A stretch of DNA of 39,021 nt from IMG/VR virus record IMGVR_UViG_3300003314_000003, positions 1 through 39,021 of that record; one strand, given 5' to 3'. The first letter of the stretch is position 1; each line of letters starts with the position of its first letter. The notes beneath the pieces were generated by a model, which was given only the letters and a program-made list of their open reading frames with translations, was not told where the DNA came from and did no database searches. Shown one piece after another: positions 14,140-21,829 of the stretch. Both the position numbers and the translations under genes were made by a program. Source of the stretch: a virus.

Positions 14140-14526
14140 ATGTGTAAAAACGGAACGTTGAAAGACGTACTGGTTATTAACCCAAGTCAAAACAGAAAAC
14201 AGGTGAAAGTGGATGCTTGCATAGCAGAAGAGGTTCAACAACTGAACAACGAAGGTATAGTGACTTTAGGCTGCTGTTGTGGTCATGGCGAAGCTGGAAA
14301 GATAGTCGAAATTAAAAATGCATCAGGAACTTTTAAAGAGTATCTTCAACCACCTTCAACATTGCTGGAAGAAAGAAGCGTTAGAAAGGCTAAGACATTA
14401 GGATATAAACCTTTCCCTTATTTTTATAAAGACGGCACTCACCAACATGTATGGCAAATGTTCTTAAAAACCGGTTGTGTAACAAAAGATGATTGTGATC
14501 AGTGGCATGATGGTACTTGGTATTAA
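14140..14526 (+). CDS. Conserved-looking phage protein with CCCGHG motif
   Basis: A 128-aa protein with CAGGAGGTG before its ATG. It has a striking VTLGCCCGHGEAG segment (about residues 42-54) and a C-terminal part rich in aromatic residues, Cys and His (HQHVWQMFL, CVTKDDCDQWHDG). The Cys/His set could bind a metal. I recall similar uncharacterised proteins in Bacillus phages but cannot name a family or function. Confidence 0.7.
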   Translation: MCKNGTLKDVLVINPSQNRKQVKVDACIAEEVQQLNNEGIVTLGCCCGHGEAGKIVEIKNASGTFKEYLQPPSTLLEERSVRKAKTLGYKPFPYFYKDGTHQHVWQMFLKTGCVTKDDCDQWHDGTWY

Positions 14527-14570
14527 GAAGTACCAGACTGATTATGAGAAATAATGAAGGAGTGAATTAA

Positions 14571-14870
14571 ATGGATTCATTAAAAGTGGAGTACAAAACA
14601 AAAAGAGGTATTTGCCAATGTTGCCAACAGTCATTGCCGACACCTGAAATAAGTGATGTTAGAGAGTTTCGTTTTAGCAAAGAGAACATGGTAGATTACG
14701 CACCTTGGAAAGAAATCATGGAAGATGAAGACGAGTTTAATGAAATTGCAGAAGAATTCGCATATGAAACAATAAACTTCTTTGCAACAAGTATTGACGC
14801 TAAGCTCATCATCGAAAAAAGCGAATTAGATAGAGTTAAGCAATTTATTAAGCTTGAAGCTATCTCATAG
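14571..14870 (+). CDS. Unknown acidic protein with N-terminal zinc-binding pair
   Basis: A 99-aa protein with AAGGAGTG before the ATG. An N-terminal CQCCQQSL motif could take part in metal binding. The rest is strongly acidic and helical (IMEDEDEFNEIAEEFAYE). Function unknown. Confidence 0.6.
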   Translation: MDSLKVEYKTKRGICQCCQQSLPTPEISDVREFRFSKENMVDYAPWKEIMEDEDEFNEIAEEFAYETINFFATSIDAKLIIEKSELDRVKQFIKLEAIS

Positions 14871-14919
14871 TACGAAGGAGATCAGACTCATAATGCGGCG
14901 TAGAAAGGGTGAATGATTA

Positions 14920-15006
14920 ATGGATTTAAAAGATACTAAAATATTTATACCTGAAATACCAAAGAAATGGGAGCGACGAACACGTTCTGGTCACACAAAT
15001 ATTTAG
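14920..15006 (+). CDS. 28-aa small ORF
   Basis: A short frame with AAAGGGTG about seven bases before the ATG, encoding MDLKDTKIFIPEIPKKWERR and a short basic tail. It fills the gap between two larger genes. It may be real or a remnant. Confidence 0.35.
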   Translation: MDLKDTKIFIPEIPKKWERRTRSGHTNI

Positions 15007-15030
15007 AATGACAGTTTTCAAAGAAACGGA

Positions 15031-15504
15031 TTGCCTGAAATTAAACTTGATCCACCAATTCGAGGTTTATACGCTGAAAGGTTTGACGATGGTTGGTATT
15101 GGGTTTGTGGGTGTAATAAGTGTATAGAGAACAATGAACCTTTTTCTTATATTGTTTGTGAAGAACATGATCGTTGTATTACGTGCGGCACTCATAGAAC
15201 AGAACTTACTGAAATTCCGTGGGGAAAGCCTGATGGATTTCAATGTAAAACTTGTCATGCAAAAGAGCATGAATTACGTAAGCAAGAAGCGTTACAACTT
15301 GCACAGGAAAACGGTCATTCCGAATGGGACTGTTTCCGTGAAGATAAAATTATATGTCCTGTTTGCGCTTCAGAATGTTCAAGTGAAGATATGTATGAAC
15401 CTGGAGAACATGAAGTGACTTGTTATGTATGCGATACGGAATTTCTTGCGGAAATCGAGTACGAGGTAAATTACACATCCAAACTTAAAAAAGCTAATGC
15501 ATAG
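15031..15504 (+). CDS. Multi-zinc-ribbon protein, possibly with a frameshifted start
   Basis: A 157-aa protein with at least four cysteine pairs (CGCNKC, CITCGTH, CKTCHAKEH, CPVCASEC, CYVCDTEF), indicating two or more zinc ribbons that may contact nucleic acid or protein. The apparent TTG start lacks a good ribosome site. An ATG at 15008 reads MTVFKE in another frame, and one extra A in the A-run at 15024-15026 would join the two (MTVFKENGLPEIK). This suggests a single-base deletion or sequencing error at the 5' end. Function unknown. Confidence 0.65.
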   Translation: MPEIKLDPPIRGLYAERFDDGWYWVCGCNKCIENNEPFSYIVCEEHDRCITCGTHRTELTEIPWGKPDGFQCKTCHAKEHELRKQEALQLAQENGHSEWDCFREDKIICPVCASECSSEDMYEPGEHEVTCYVCDTEFLAEIEYEVNYTSKLKKANA

Positions 15505-15540
15505 TTCGACGAAATAGCGTCATAAGAAAGGGGATATCAA

Positions 15541-15798
15541 ATGAACACTAGTAAACGTTATATAAACCCCGATATTAAACGAGTTTTGGAAGAAAACAAA
15601 ACAGAATACACCATTCAAGTATTCGTAGTTCATTACGAACATTACCTCAAAGATCACGATGTTGAAGTCCTAGACATTTATATGGACCAAGAGAAAGCTA
15701 ACAGAAGAGTTAAATGGGAAAGAGAATTAATTCAAAGCAATCCAGAAGAACGGTTTAGAGATGAATGTTGGTACAAAGAAAAAGAAGTGATTTTGTAA
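15541..15798 (+). CDS. Unknown charged protein
   Basis: An 85-aa protein with GAAAGGGG before the ATG. It is highly charged with a beta-strand segment (YTIQVFVVHYEHYLKDHD) followed by helix. A 14-base sequence, AGTTCGACGAAATA at 15503-15516, precedes it and recurs with one change before the next gene. Function not recognised. Confidence 0.6.
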   Translation: MNTSKRYINPDIKRVLEENKTEYTIQVFVVHYEHYLKDHDVEVLDIYMDQEKANRRVKWERELIQSNPEERFRDECWYKEKEVIL

Positions 15799-15847
15799 GT
15801 AGAGTTACACAGTTCGACAAAATACGAAACAAACAGGAGAGTTTCTA

Positions 15848-16105
15848 ATGAGCAAAAAAGTACGTGTAACCGTTGAAGAAAATGTTACCTATAAGCATGA
15901 AATTGAACTGGTGCAACCAGAAAATGTATCGGATGAAAAAATGGAAGAACTTTATGATCGAGCAGAAAAACGAGCTCAAGGTGGCGACGATGTACATTCT
16001 ATGTTAGCTCAATCATTTAATGTAACAAAATACAGCACAGGTTTCCCAAGGAGTCCTTTGAATGTTGAAGTTGAAATTATTGATGTAATGGATGTTAAGG
16101 AATAG
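15848..16105 (+). CDS. Unknown protein
   Basis: An 85-aa protein with ACAGGAGAG before the ATG. It begins with a beta-strand pattern (KKVRVTVEENVTYKHEIELV), has an acidic helical middle and ends in a valine-rich strand. The sibling repeat AGTTCGACAAAATA (15811-15824) lies upstream. No family recognised. Confidence 0.6.
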   Translation: MSKKVRVTVEENVTYKHEIELVQPENVSDEKMEELYDRAEKRAQGGDDVHSMLAQSFNVTKYSTGFPRSPLNVEVEIIDVMDVKE

Positions 16106-16116
16106 GAGGGGTAAAC

Positions 16117-16335
16117 GTGGCTCCTAATCTCCACAAGTATTTAAGAAGAATTCGCATGCAGCATGGTGATCTATTGAAAGATATGGCAGAAAAACTGTAT
16201 ATGCCTCCAGCTGAACTATCAGCTATAGAACATGGCAAGAAACCAATGCCTGAAAACTTTTTAGATGATGTCGATCAAGTATATGGCGTTAATGAACAAA
16301 ATAAGGAGGGTGAAGATGAAGAATTTCAATTGTGA
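16117..16335 (+). CDS. Small XRE-family helix-turn-helix protein
   Basis: A 72-aa protein from a GTG with AGGAGGGG upstream. Residues about 8-55 form a helix-turn-helix (RRIRMQHGDLLKDMAEKLYM, PPAELSAIEHGKK), followed by an acidic tail. It is a fourth XRE-like protein in the phage and lies deep in the early operon, so it may tune later early genes. It overlaps the next gene by 20 bp. Confidence 0.7.
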   Translation: MAPNLHKYLRRIRMQHGDLLKDMAEKLYMPPAELSAIEHGKKPMPENFLDDVDQVYGVNEQNKEGEDEEFQL

Positions 16336-16630
16336 GGTTGAACGAGTAGATGATTTTAGAGTAGAACTTGATGCGAACGTCCTTACCGAACAGTGGATGG
16401 CTGATTTCAGAAAAGACTTTTACGATTTTTACACACTTAAAGAACACGCTGCTCATATCGCCCAACATCGAGCAAGGTTCGGAAGAGGTTTTATCGAAGG
16501 TTATGGAATACCATTGGAGAACGGAAAGAAACATCCATTGTCCGATGAACAAGATACAAACAGAGCGATAAACATCGTTGTCTTGAATGAAGACTGCGCC
16601 ATTGATGTAAACACGAACGAAACAAAATGA
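16316..16630 (+). CDS. Unknown protein
   Basis: A 104-aa product from the ATG at 16316, six bases after AGGAGG; the ATG at 16265 lies within the previous gene. The sequence is mixed helix (TEQWMADFRKDFYDFYTLKE) with Arg-rich ARFGRGFIEGYG. Function unknown. The start overlaps the HTH gene. Confidence 0.6.
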   Translation: MKNFNCEVERVDDFRVELDANVLTEQWMADFRKDFYDFYTLKEHAAHIAQHRARFGRGFIEGYGIPLENGKKHPLSDEQDTNRAINIVVLNEDCAIDVNTNETK

Positions 16631-16656
16631 TAGTTCTGATGAATAGGAGCAATCAT

Positions 16657-16839
16657 ATGAAAAAGTTGAGAAAGAAAAGGTATTACTACTTGAGAAACAT
16701 TAGGCGTGAAAGAGATTATCAGATAGGAAGGTTGCAATTCGCTAATAGACCATATTCATTCCCCACAGCTACAAGGCCAAACGGAAAGAAAAAAGCGTTA
16801 ACTACTTCTAAATTCATGAAAAGGAACAATTTTAAATGA
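16657..16839 (+). CDS. 60-aa strongly basic protein
   Basis: It starts at the ATG at 16657 with AGGAG eight bases upstream. Nearly half the residues are Lys, Arg or aromatic (MKKLRKKRYYYLRNIRRERD), suggesting nucleic-acid binding. Its stop overlaps the next ATG (ATGA). No family. Confidence 0.55.
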   Translation: MKKLRKKRYYYLRNIRRERDYQIGRLQFANRPYSFPTATRPNGKKKALTTSKFMKRNNFK

Positions 16840-16964
16840 TTCAATACTACTGCAGCACATGTGGTTATGAATGCTGGTCAACCAAAATAGAAGTGATCAT
16901 ATGCTGTGGACATTACGTAGAACATAAGGAGTTAGAAGGAGCAGCAAATGATCAGGCTAGCTGA
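16836..16964 (+). CDS. 42-aa zinc-finger-like peptide
   Basis: It begins in the ATGA overlap with the previous gene. The peptide carries CSTCGYEC and IICCGHYVEH, a possible zinc knuckle. Small Cys/His peptides like this are frequent in Bacillus phage early operons; the function is unknown. Confidence 0.5.
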   Translation: MIQYYCSTCGYECWSTKIEVIICCGHYVEHKELEGAANDQAS

Positions 16965-17013
16965 GATACGAGGATTGCAAATAAAAAAGCCAGGGCAGAA
17001 CCCCAGCTCTTAA
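16948..17013 (+). CDS. 21-aa peptide ORF
   Basis: A tiny frame overlaps the previous gene and has AAGGAG six bases before the ATG. It encodes MIRLAEIRGLQIKKPGQNPS plus one residue. The good ribosome site is the only support. The following 17014-17061 holds nothing evident. Confidence 0.25.
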   Translation: MIRLAEIRGLQIKKPGQNPSS

Positions 17014-17061
17014 GAATAAGTACTTCGCAACTACTATTCTACCATATTGGGGGTCTGCTTT

Positions 17062-17244
17062 GTGGAAAATATGGAAGCTAAGGTTGATTTAACCGAGAAT
17101 GCGATGTATGTGGTAAAGAATGGTCGAATGACTAAGATAAGCGCTAAACCTCATGGAACTGATGAAGTTATTTGGAAAGATGGAGAAGTACACGATGTAA
17201 TTAGAAGCCAGCGCGAACGTCTGAATGGGCAGGAGGTCATATAA
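17062..17244 (+). CDS. DUF3954-like small phage protein
   Basis: A 60-aa product from the GTG at 17062, eight bases after GGGGGTC. The pattern EAKVDLTENAMYVVKNGRMT followed by EVIWKDGEVHDV matches my recollection of the DUF3954 family from Bacillus phages, a small beta-rich protein of unknown role. It ends in the TAATG overlap with the next gene. Confidence 0.65.
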   Translation: MENMEAKVDLTENAMYVVKNGRMTKISAKPHGTDEVIWKDGEVHDVIRSQRERLNGQEVI

Positions 17245-17444
17245 TGGATCAACCAAACGGAAAATTCTCTAAGATAGAAATGGAGATGGCTTTAGATCAG
17301 GTAATTGAAACCTTACCTATACTTATGAAGAAATCAAGTCATGATGCCAAGTTATTAAAGAAAAAGTATGACGATCTTGTTGCTGAAGGATTTACTGAAC
17401 ACCAAGCCTTGGAGATTATTAAAACAAGACCTTTAGCAGAGTAA
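17244..17444 (+). CDS. Unknown helical protein
   Basis: A 66-aa protein coupled to the previous gene by a TAATG overlap, with AGGAGG upstream. It is entirely helical (MALDQVIETLPILMKKSSHD, AEGFTEHQALEIIKTRPL); the last part resembles a UBA-like helix pair. It is followed by a strong terminator that closes this operon. Confidence 0.65.
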   Translation: MDQPNGKFSKIEMEMALDQVIETLPILMKKSSHDAKLLKKKYDDLVAEGFTEHQALEIIKTRPLAE

Positions 17445-17475
17445 GTAAAACTTAATATGTCTGAGCGAAGAACGC

Positions 17476-17521
17476 AGGACACAGATCGAGAGCAATACGC
17501 TCTTGGTTTGTGTCCTTTTTT
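17476..17521 (+). terminator. Strong intrinsic terminator closing the early operon
   Basis: AGGACACA (17476-17483) pairs with TGTGTCCT (17509-17516). Inside it, GAGAG (17488-17492) pairs with CTCTT (17500-17504), one pair G-T. A T-run to 17521 follows. Confidence 0.85.
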
Positions 17522-17546
17522 ATTCTATTAAGAAAGGAGAGTATAT

Positions 17547-17735
17547 ATGTCCGATCAATTCAGAAAGCAATTGGAGGAATACAAAAAGAAAAATGACATC
17601 AAGACACCTAATCCTAAGAAAAAGAAAAGAAAACCAAAGACAGAAAAGTTTAGTCAAAAGGAAATCAAAAGTCTTATGGGTATAGATCGTCCAACGTACA
17701 GAAGAGGCAAAGGCGGATCCATAAAACAACGATAA
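17547..17735 (+). CDS. 62-aa Lys-rich protein
   Basis: A highly basic protein (NPKKKKRKPKTEKFSQKEIK) behind AAAGGAGAG. The C-terminal part (LMGIDRPTYRRGKGG) is the only non-repetitive stretch. It is the first gene after the early terminator and lies directly before the sigma-like regulator, so it may belong to the late-control module. Nucleic-acid binding is likely from charge. Confidence 0.65.
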   Translation: MSDQFRKQLEEYKKKNDIKTPNPKKKKRKPKTEKFSQKEIKSLMGIDRPTYRRGKGGSIKQR

Positions 17736-17750
17736 TGAAAGGGGCTGTTT

Positions 17751-18263
17751 GTGTTGTTAGATTTACTATTTGAGTATAAGAGGACTTTAAGGGATACGAA
17801 AAAGCTGAAGGCTAAGTTAGAAGGGATTCCTGAAGAGGAACGATCTATACATGATAACGAGGACATAAAACAATACAACAACATGATCAGTCACTTAAAA
17901 TTTGTTATTGAATGGCTGAACACCGGAAGATTGCCTGGTGCTAAAAGAGGTTATGACAAACGAGATGTTTATAAAGAAATGATACCAGCGCTCAATGACA
18001 CATTGGATGCGTTAGCACAAGAGACTCCTAAACCAAAAAAAACTCAGGTAAGCACTATTGATGAAAATCGAATTGAAGATGCGTTATCCGAATTAACTGA
18101 CCGAGAAAGGGATATATTTATGCTAAGTCACGTACATCTTATGACACATCAAGAAATTGCTAACCTATTAGATATAAAAAAAACAACTGTGGATAATCGC
18201 ATAGAGAGGGCTAATAAGAAAATAAGGAAAAGAATTGAGGGAAGTCTGTTATGCATGGCGTAA
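17751..18263 (+). CDS. Sigma-70 region-4-like late transcription regulator
   Basis: A 170-aa protein from a GTG with GAAAGGGG upstream. The N-terminal 90 residues are helical and charged. The C-terminal 65 contain a sigma region 4 helix-turn-helix: IEDALSELTDRERDIFMLSH, then HQEIANLLDIKKTTVDNRIE and a basic end. It resembles phage late regulators such as the ArpU or Xpf type, which activate the packaging and structural operon. Its place just before the recombinase and terminase genes fits that role, and a terminator overlaps its stop codon. No region 2 is present, so it is not a full sigma factor. Confidence 0.78.
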   Translation: MLLDLLFEYKRTLRDTKKLKAKLEGIPEEERSIHDNEDIKQYNNMISHLKFVIEWLNTGRLPGAKRGYDKRDVYKEMIPALNDTLDALAQETPKPKKTQVSTIDENRIEDALSELTDRERDIFMLSHVHLMTHQEIANLLDIKKTTVDNRIERANKKIRKRIEGSLLCMA

Positions 18264-18274
18264 CAGACTTTTTT
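18242..18274 (+). terminator. Terminator after the late regulator
   Basis: AAGTCTGTTA (18242-18251) pairs perfectly with TAACAGACTT (18261-18270) and is followed by a T-run. It overlaps the regulator's stop codon. Confidence 0.85.
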
Positions 18275-18353
18275 AATAAGGAATCAAAAACCCCAGATTT
18301 TTGAGGTGCAAAATTCACCTATATTATGAAGGATATTGCAAAGGGTGATTTAT

Positions 18354-18917
18354 GTGAACTTCGTACAACCCATAAGAGACCCGTACTTAATAGAACAATT
18401 AGAATTGTATTTTAAGATGAGAAGTCAGAGGAATTATCTACTATTCCTCATTGGAATATATACAGGGCTAAGAATATCAGACATATTGACATTGAGAGTG
18501 AAGGATTTAAAAAACAAAAATTATTTAGTAGTTAGCGATAAGAAAACTCATAAGAAAAAGAAAAACAACAAAAGAACGATTGAGTTGCACCCAGCATTAA
18601 AAAAAGAGCTCAAGCATTATTTGATTGATAAAGAAGATCATGAATATGTAATTAAAAGCCGTTCTGGATTGAATCAAGCGATCACAAGAGAAAGGGCTTA
18701 TATGATTCTTAAAGCAGCTGCCGATCATTTCAATATTGAATCATTAGGATGTCATTCCTTGCGAAAGACAATGGGTTATCATCTATATAAAAAAACAAAA
18801 GATATTGTGTTAGTTAAAGATGCTTTGAACCATTCAGATACCTCATACACTTTACGATACATCGGTATCCAACAAGACACTGTGAACGATGCAATAACCA
18901 AGCTGAAATATTACTAA
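18354..18917 (+). CDS. Small tyrosine recombinase
   Basis: A 187-aa protein from the GTG at 18354, with AAGGGTG seven bases upstream. It is essentially a bare catalytic domain without the N-terminal core-binding domain of full integrases. The catalytic set is present: Arg40 in TGLRISD, Lys near 64-70, His134 and Arg137 in CHSLRK, His160 in NHSDTSYTLRYIG and the nucleophile candidate Tyr169. Such short XerD-like proteins often lie just before terminase genes in Firmicute phages, with unclear roles; genome dimer resolution or circularisation are options. The phage already has a serine integrase, so this is a second recombination system. Confidence 0.85.
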   Translation: MNFVQPIRDPYLIEQLELYFKMRSQRNYLLFLIGIYTGLRISDILTLRVKDLKNKNYLVVSDKKTHKKKKNNKRTIELHPALKKELKHYLIDKEDHEYVIKSRSGLNQAITRERAYMILKAAADHFNIESLGCHSLRKTMGYHLYKKTKDIVLVKDALNHSDTSYTLRYIGIQQDTVNDAITKLKYY

Positions 18918-18930
18918 AGGAGCTGAGATT

Positions 18931-19008
18931 ATGAGAAGTATGTTTATTATAGGAATCTTCGATTCAAAAGAACAAATGAAAAGAAAAAACTCTATATTTT
19001 TTGATTGA
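18931..19008 (+). CDS. 25-aa small ORF
   Basis: A short frame (MRSMFIIGIFDSKEQMKRKN plus five residues) with AAAGGAG eight bases before the ATG. It is isolated in the gap before the terminase genes. It may be the remnant of a longer gene. Confidence 0.3.
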   Translation: MRSMFIIGIFDSKEQMKRKNSIFFD

Positions 19009-19418
19009 ACATAACACAATTTGGGATTGTTAAGCTCAAATAACTTAAGACCTCAAACCCTTCGGGTTACAAGGGATTAAAAGATATAGGGCAACTTAAC
19101 AGAATATGATTTATGTTATGTTAATTTGGCTAATAATGTAAATTATTTAGCCGGGTATTTAACTATCATTAGGGACACGAATTATTAGAGATTCATCAAG
19201 TAAAAAGCGAAACGTTATTGCCGATGTTCAAAGATGAACACTGAAGTCTTATAAACTCACTCATATCAAGGGTTCAGAGGTTTTGGGTCCTTCTGAAAAA
19301 AGTTAGGTCCTGCGGGTGCTCACGACCCCAAAAATTGCCCAGTTTCTGTGCAGAAAAGGTCATTTCGCTTTCGCGTTTATAAGTGCTGGGAAATAATCTA
19401 AGGAGGTGGTTCAAACCC
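19009..19418. other. Gene-free 410-bp region, candidate cos/packaging site
   Basis: No credible coding frame. The left part is AT-rich, with small dyads such as ACCCTTCGGGT (19058-19068). The right part turns GC-richer, with repeated GGTCCT elements and GGTCCTGCGGGTGCTC near 19307, then ACGACCCC, ending about 90 bp before the TerS start. In lambda-type phages the cohesive end site lies immediately before the small terminase gene. Position and composition therefore suggest cos, but I cannot identify the nick points. Confidence 0.45.
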
Positions 19419-20009
19419 ATGGCGCAGAAGGGTTCAAGAAAGAACAACTATCATGTCACAACACATGAAATTAGCGAAATACTTGGTTTGTCAAAGCGAA
19501 GAGTCCAGCAATTAGCTAAGGAAAATGCGTTGGTTCGAGTCGGACATGGAAAGTTTGATCTACCTTCTTCGGTTTCAACCTTTATGGAATACCAGTTAGA
19601 GCGGTCTAGATCGGATGAGGATTTGGACAAGAATACTGAAGAAGCTTTATGGACTAGAGCTAAAAGAGAGAAAACTGAAATAGAAGTAAAGATTATGAAA
19701 GGTGAACTTCACCGAGGGCACGATGTGGAAAGGGTAATGAGTGATATGCTGGGAGCTTTTAAGGCTCGATTGTTATCTTTCCCTTCAAAATATGCCCCTC
19801 AAGTATTAGGTAAAGAAGAAATACCACCCATTAAAGAGATACTTAAAAATGGCATACACGAAGCTTTAGAAGAGCTTTCTGAATATGATCCTCATGTTTT
19901 TTATGAAACTAGTAACGATAAATTGTATATAGAAGAGCAAGAAGACCTGGAATTAAAAGAAGAATTGCTTGAAGAAGGGCCAGAAGAAAATGGTCAAGAA
20001 AAGGAATAG
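19419..20009 (+). CDS. terS: Terminase small subunit, lambda Nu1-like
   Basis: A 196-aa protein from the ATG at 19419, nine bases after AAGGAGGTGG. The N-terminus is a winged helix for cos recognition (VTTHEISEILGLSKRRVQQL, AKENALVRVGHGKFDL). The middle (TRAKREKTEIEVKIMKGELH) is typical of Nu1/TerS oligomerisation segments. The acidic C-terminus overlaps the large-subunit gene, as in lambda Nu1-A. It should bind the phage DNA end and regulate the motor's ATPase. Confidence 0.85.
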   Translation: MAQKGSRKNNYHVTTHEISEILGLSKRRVQQLAKENALVRVGHGKFDLPSSVSTFMEYQLERSRSDEDLDKNTEEALWTRAKREKTEIEVKIMKGELHRGHDVERVMSDMLGAFKARLLSFPSKYAPQVLGKEEIPPIKEILKNGIHEALEELSEYDPHVFYETSNDKLYIEEQEDLELKEELLEEGPEENGQEKE

Positions 20010-21780
20010 CACAGAAAAATTATTTAAGAATTTAACAAGCGACATACTTGCTCCACCACCAGATTTAACAATATCAGAGTGGGCAGATAACTTTAGAAAA
20101 TTATCAAGCGAAGCTTCAGCAGAACCAGGTCAATGGAGAACGAACAGGGCTCCGTATCAAAGAGAGATTATGGATTGCATATTAGACCCTGAACTTAAAA
20201 AAGTTGTTGTGATGTCCAGTGCTCAAGTAGGTAAATCTGAAATCCTACTGAACACTCTTGGATATCATATTGATTATGAACCATGCCCTATATTATTGGT
20301 TCAGCCAAGCGAACAAAGGGCGAAAGACTTCTCAAAAGAACGTATTGCACCAATGATACGCGACACATCAGTTCTTCGAAGAAAAGTTGCTGATTCAAAG
20401 TCTCGTGATGGAGGAAACACCACTCTTCACAAATCATTTCCTGGTGGATATGTTGCCCTTGGTGGAGCAAATGCACCTAGTGGTCTAGCTTCGAAACCAG
20501 TCAGAATTTTACTTGCTGATGAAATTGATCGTTTTCCAACTAGCGCTGGAAGTGAAGGGGATCCTTTATCTCTTGCTGAAAAAAGAACGAACAACTTTTA
20601 TAACAGTAAAAAAGTATTTGTTTCTACGCCTACGATTAAAGGAATTTCAAGGATAGAAGCAGAGTTTGAATTAAGTACCCAAGAGCATTGGAATTTACCG
20701 TGCCCTTCCTGCGGAGAATATCAGCCATTACGATGGGCGCAAATATCTTTTGATCCTGTAGGACACCGTTGTAAAGAATGTGGTTTCCTAAGCAGTGAAT
20801 ACAAGTGGAAAGATGGAAAAGGTAAATGGATTGCAGAAGATCCAGATGCTTCTTTTAGAGGATTTCACTTAAATGAATTTGTTTCACCATGGAGTCCATG
20901 GAGTAAGATAATTAGTGACTTCAAAGAGGCCAAGAAAAAAGGTCCTGAAAAGTTAAAAGTTTGGACAAACACAGCTTTAGGTGAAACGTGGGAAGAGGAT
21001 GGCGAACAACTTGAGGAAGACGAGCTCTTTGCAAGAAGTGAATATTACAGCGCAGATATTCCGGAAGGTGTAAAAGTTTTAACAGCTGCAGTTGACGTTC
21101 AAGATGATCGCTTTGAAATAGAAGTAGTTGGTTGGGGCGCAGGAAGAGAGTCCTGGGGAATTGAGTATCATAAAATATATGGTGATCTTAAGCAACAGAA
21201 AGTTTGGAATGATCTAGACGAATATTTATGCCGTACATGGGAGAATGATGAAGGTGTTCGTTTTAGCATTGCTTGCACGTGTATAGATAGTGGCGGTCAC
21301 TTTACTACTGAAGTTTATCACTTTTGTTCACCACGAGAATCCAGACGGGTTTTTGCCATTAAAGGTGAAGGAGGAAGTGGTGAACACAAGCCACTTTTAA
21401 ATGGTGTCACAAAGCGTAAACGAGAAAAAGTGAATTTATTCAAAGTGGGAGTAGATGAAGGGAAAGCAAAGGTCATGTCTAGGTTGCAAATAGATGAGAA
21501 AGGACCGGGATATTGTCATTTTCCTAAAGGGAATGGATATAACCTTGATTATTTCAAAGGTCTTACTGCTGAAAAATCAGTGGTTCGATTTACTAAGGGT
21601 GTAGCGCATCAAGTTTGGAAGAAGGTTCGAGAACGAAATGAACCAATTGATTTACGCGTTTATAATACGGCAGCACTTGAGATACTGCGCCCAAATCTAG
21701 AAGAATCCCGTACAGGTCAAACAAAAAAAGTAAGAAAAAGAAAACGCAAGAGAGGCGTTGTCTCACGTGGCGTCAATTAA
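19990..21780 (+). CDS. terL: Terminase large subunit, lambda GpA family
   Basis: A 596-aa packaging motor and nuclease. I chose the ATG at 19990; a TTG at 19969 is also in frame. The ATPase domain has Walker A SSAQVGKS (76-83), the adenine-binding region PYQREIMDCI before it, and Walker B ILLADEID (173-180). A zinc ribbon follows (CPSCGEYQPLRW, HRCKECGF), a GpA-family trait. The nuclease domain carries LTAAVDVQDDRFEIEVVGWG with its metal-binding aspartates and a later TCIDSGGH. The C-terminus is Arg/Lys-rich. Length is close to lambda gpA (641). A cos-type packaging mechanism is expected. Confidence 0.96.
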   Translation: MVKKRNSTEKLFKNLTSDILAPPPDLTISEWADNFRKLSSEASAEPGQWRTNRAPYQREIMDCILDPELKKVVVMSSAQVGKSEILLNTLGYHIDYEPCPILLVQPSEQRAKDFSKERIAPMIRDTSVLRRKVADSKSRDGGNTTLHKSFPGGYVALGGANAPSGLASKPVRILLADEIDRFPTSAGSEGDPLSLAEKRTNNFYNSKKVFVSTPTIKGISRIEAEFELSTQEHWNLPCPSCGEYQPLRWAQISFDPVGHRCKECGFLSSEYKWKDGKGKWIAEDPDASFRGFHLNEFVSPWSPWSKIISDFKEAKKKGPEKLKVWTNTALGETWEEDGEQLEEDELFARSEYYSADIPEGVKVLTAAVDVQDDRFEIEVVGWGAGRESWGIEYHKIYGDLKQQKVWNDLDEYLCRTWENDEGVRFSIACTCIDSGGHFTTEVYHFCSPRESRRVFAIKGEGGSGEHKPLLNGVTKRKREKVNLFKVGVDEGKAKVMSRLQIDEKGPGYCHFPKGNGYNLDYFKGLTAEKSVVRFTKGVAHQVWKKVRERNEPIDLRVYNTAALEILRPNLEESRTGQTKKVRKRKRKRGVVSRGVN

Positions 21781-21787
21781 CATGAAG

Positions 21788-21811
21788 CACCTTTTATAAG
21801 GTGTCTTTTTT
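21788..21811 (+). terminator. Terminator-like hairpin inside the late operon
   Basis: CACCTT (21788-21793) pairs with AAGGTG (21798-21803) around TTAT and is followed by TCTTTTTT. Between terL and the gpW gene it would reduce read-through unless late transcription is antiterminated or the stem is weak. Confidence 0.55.
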
Positions 21812-21829
21812 AGTTTGGAGTGATCTTCC

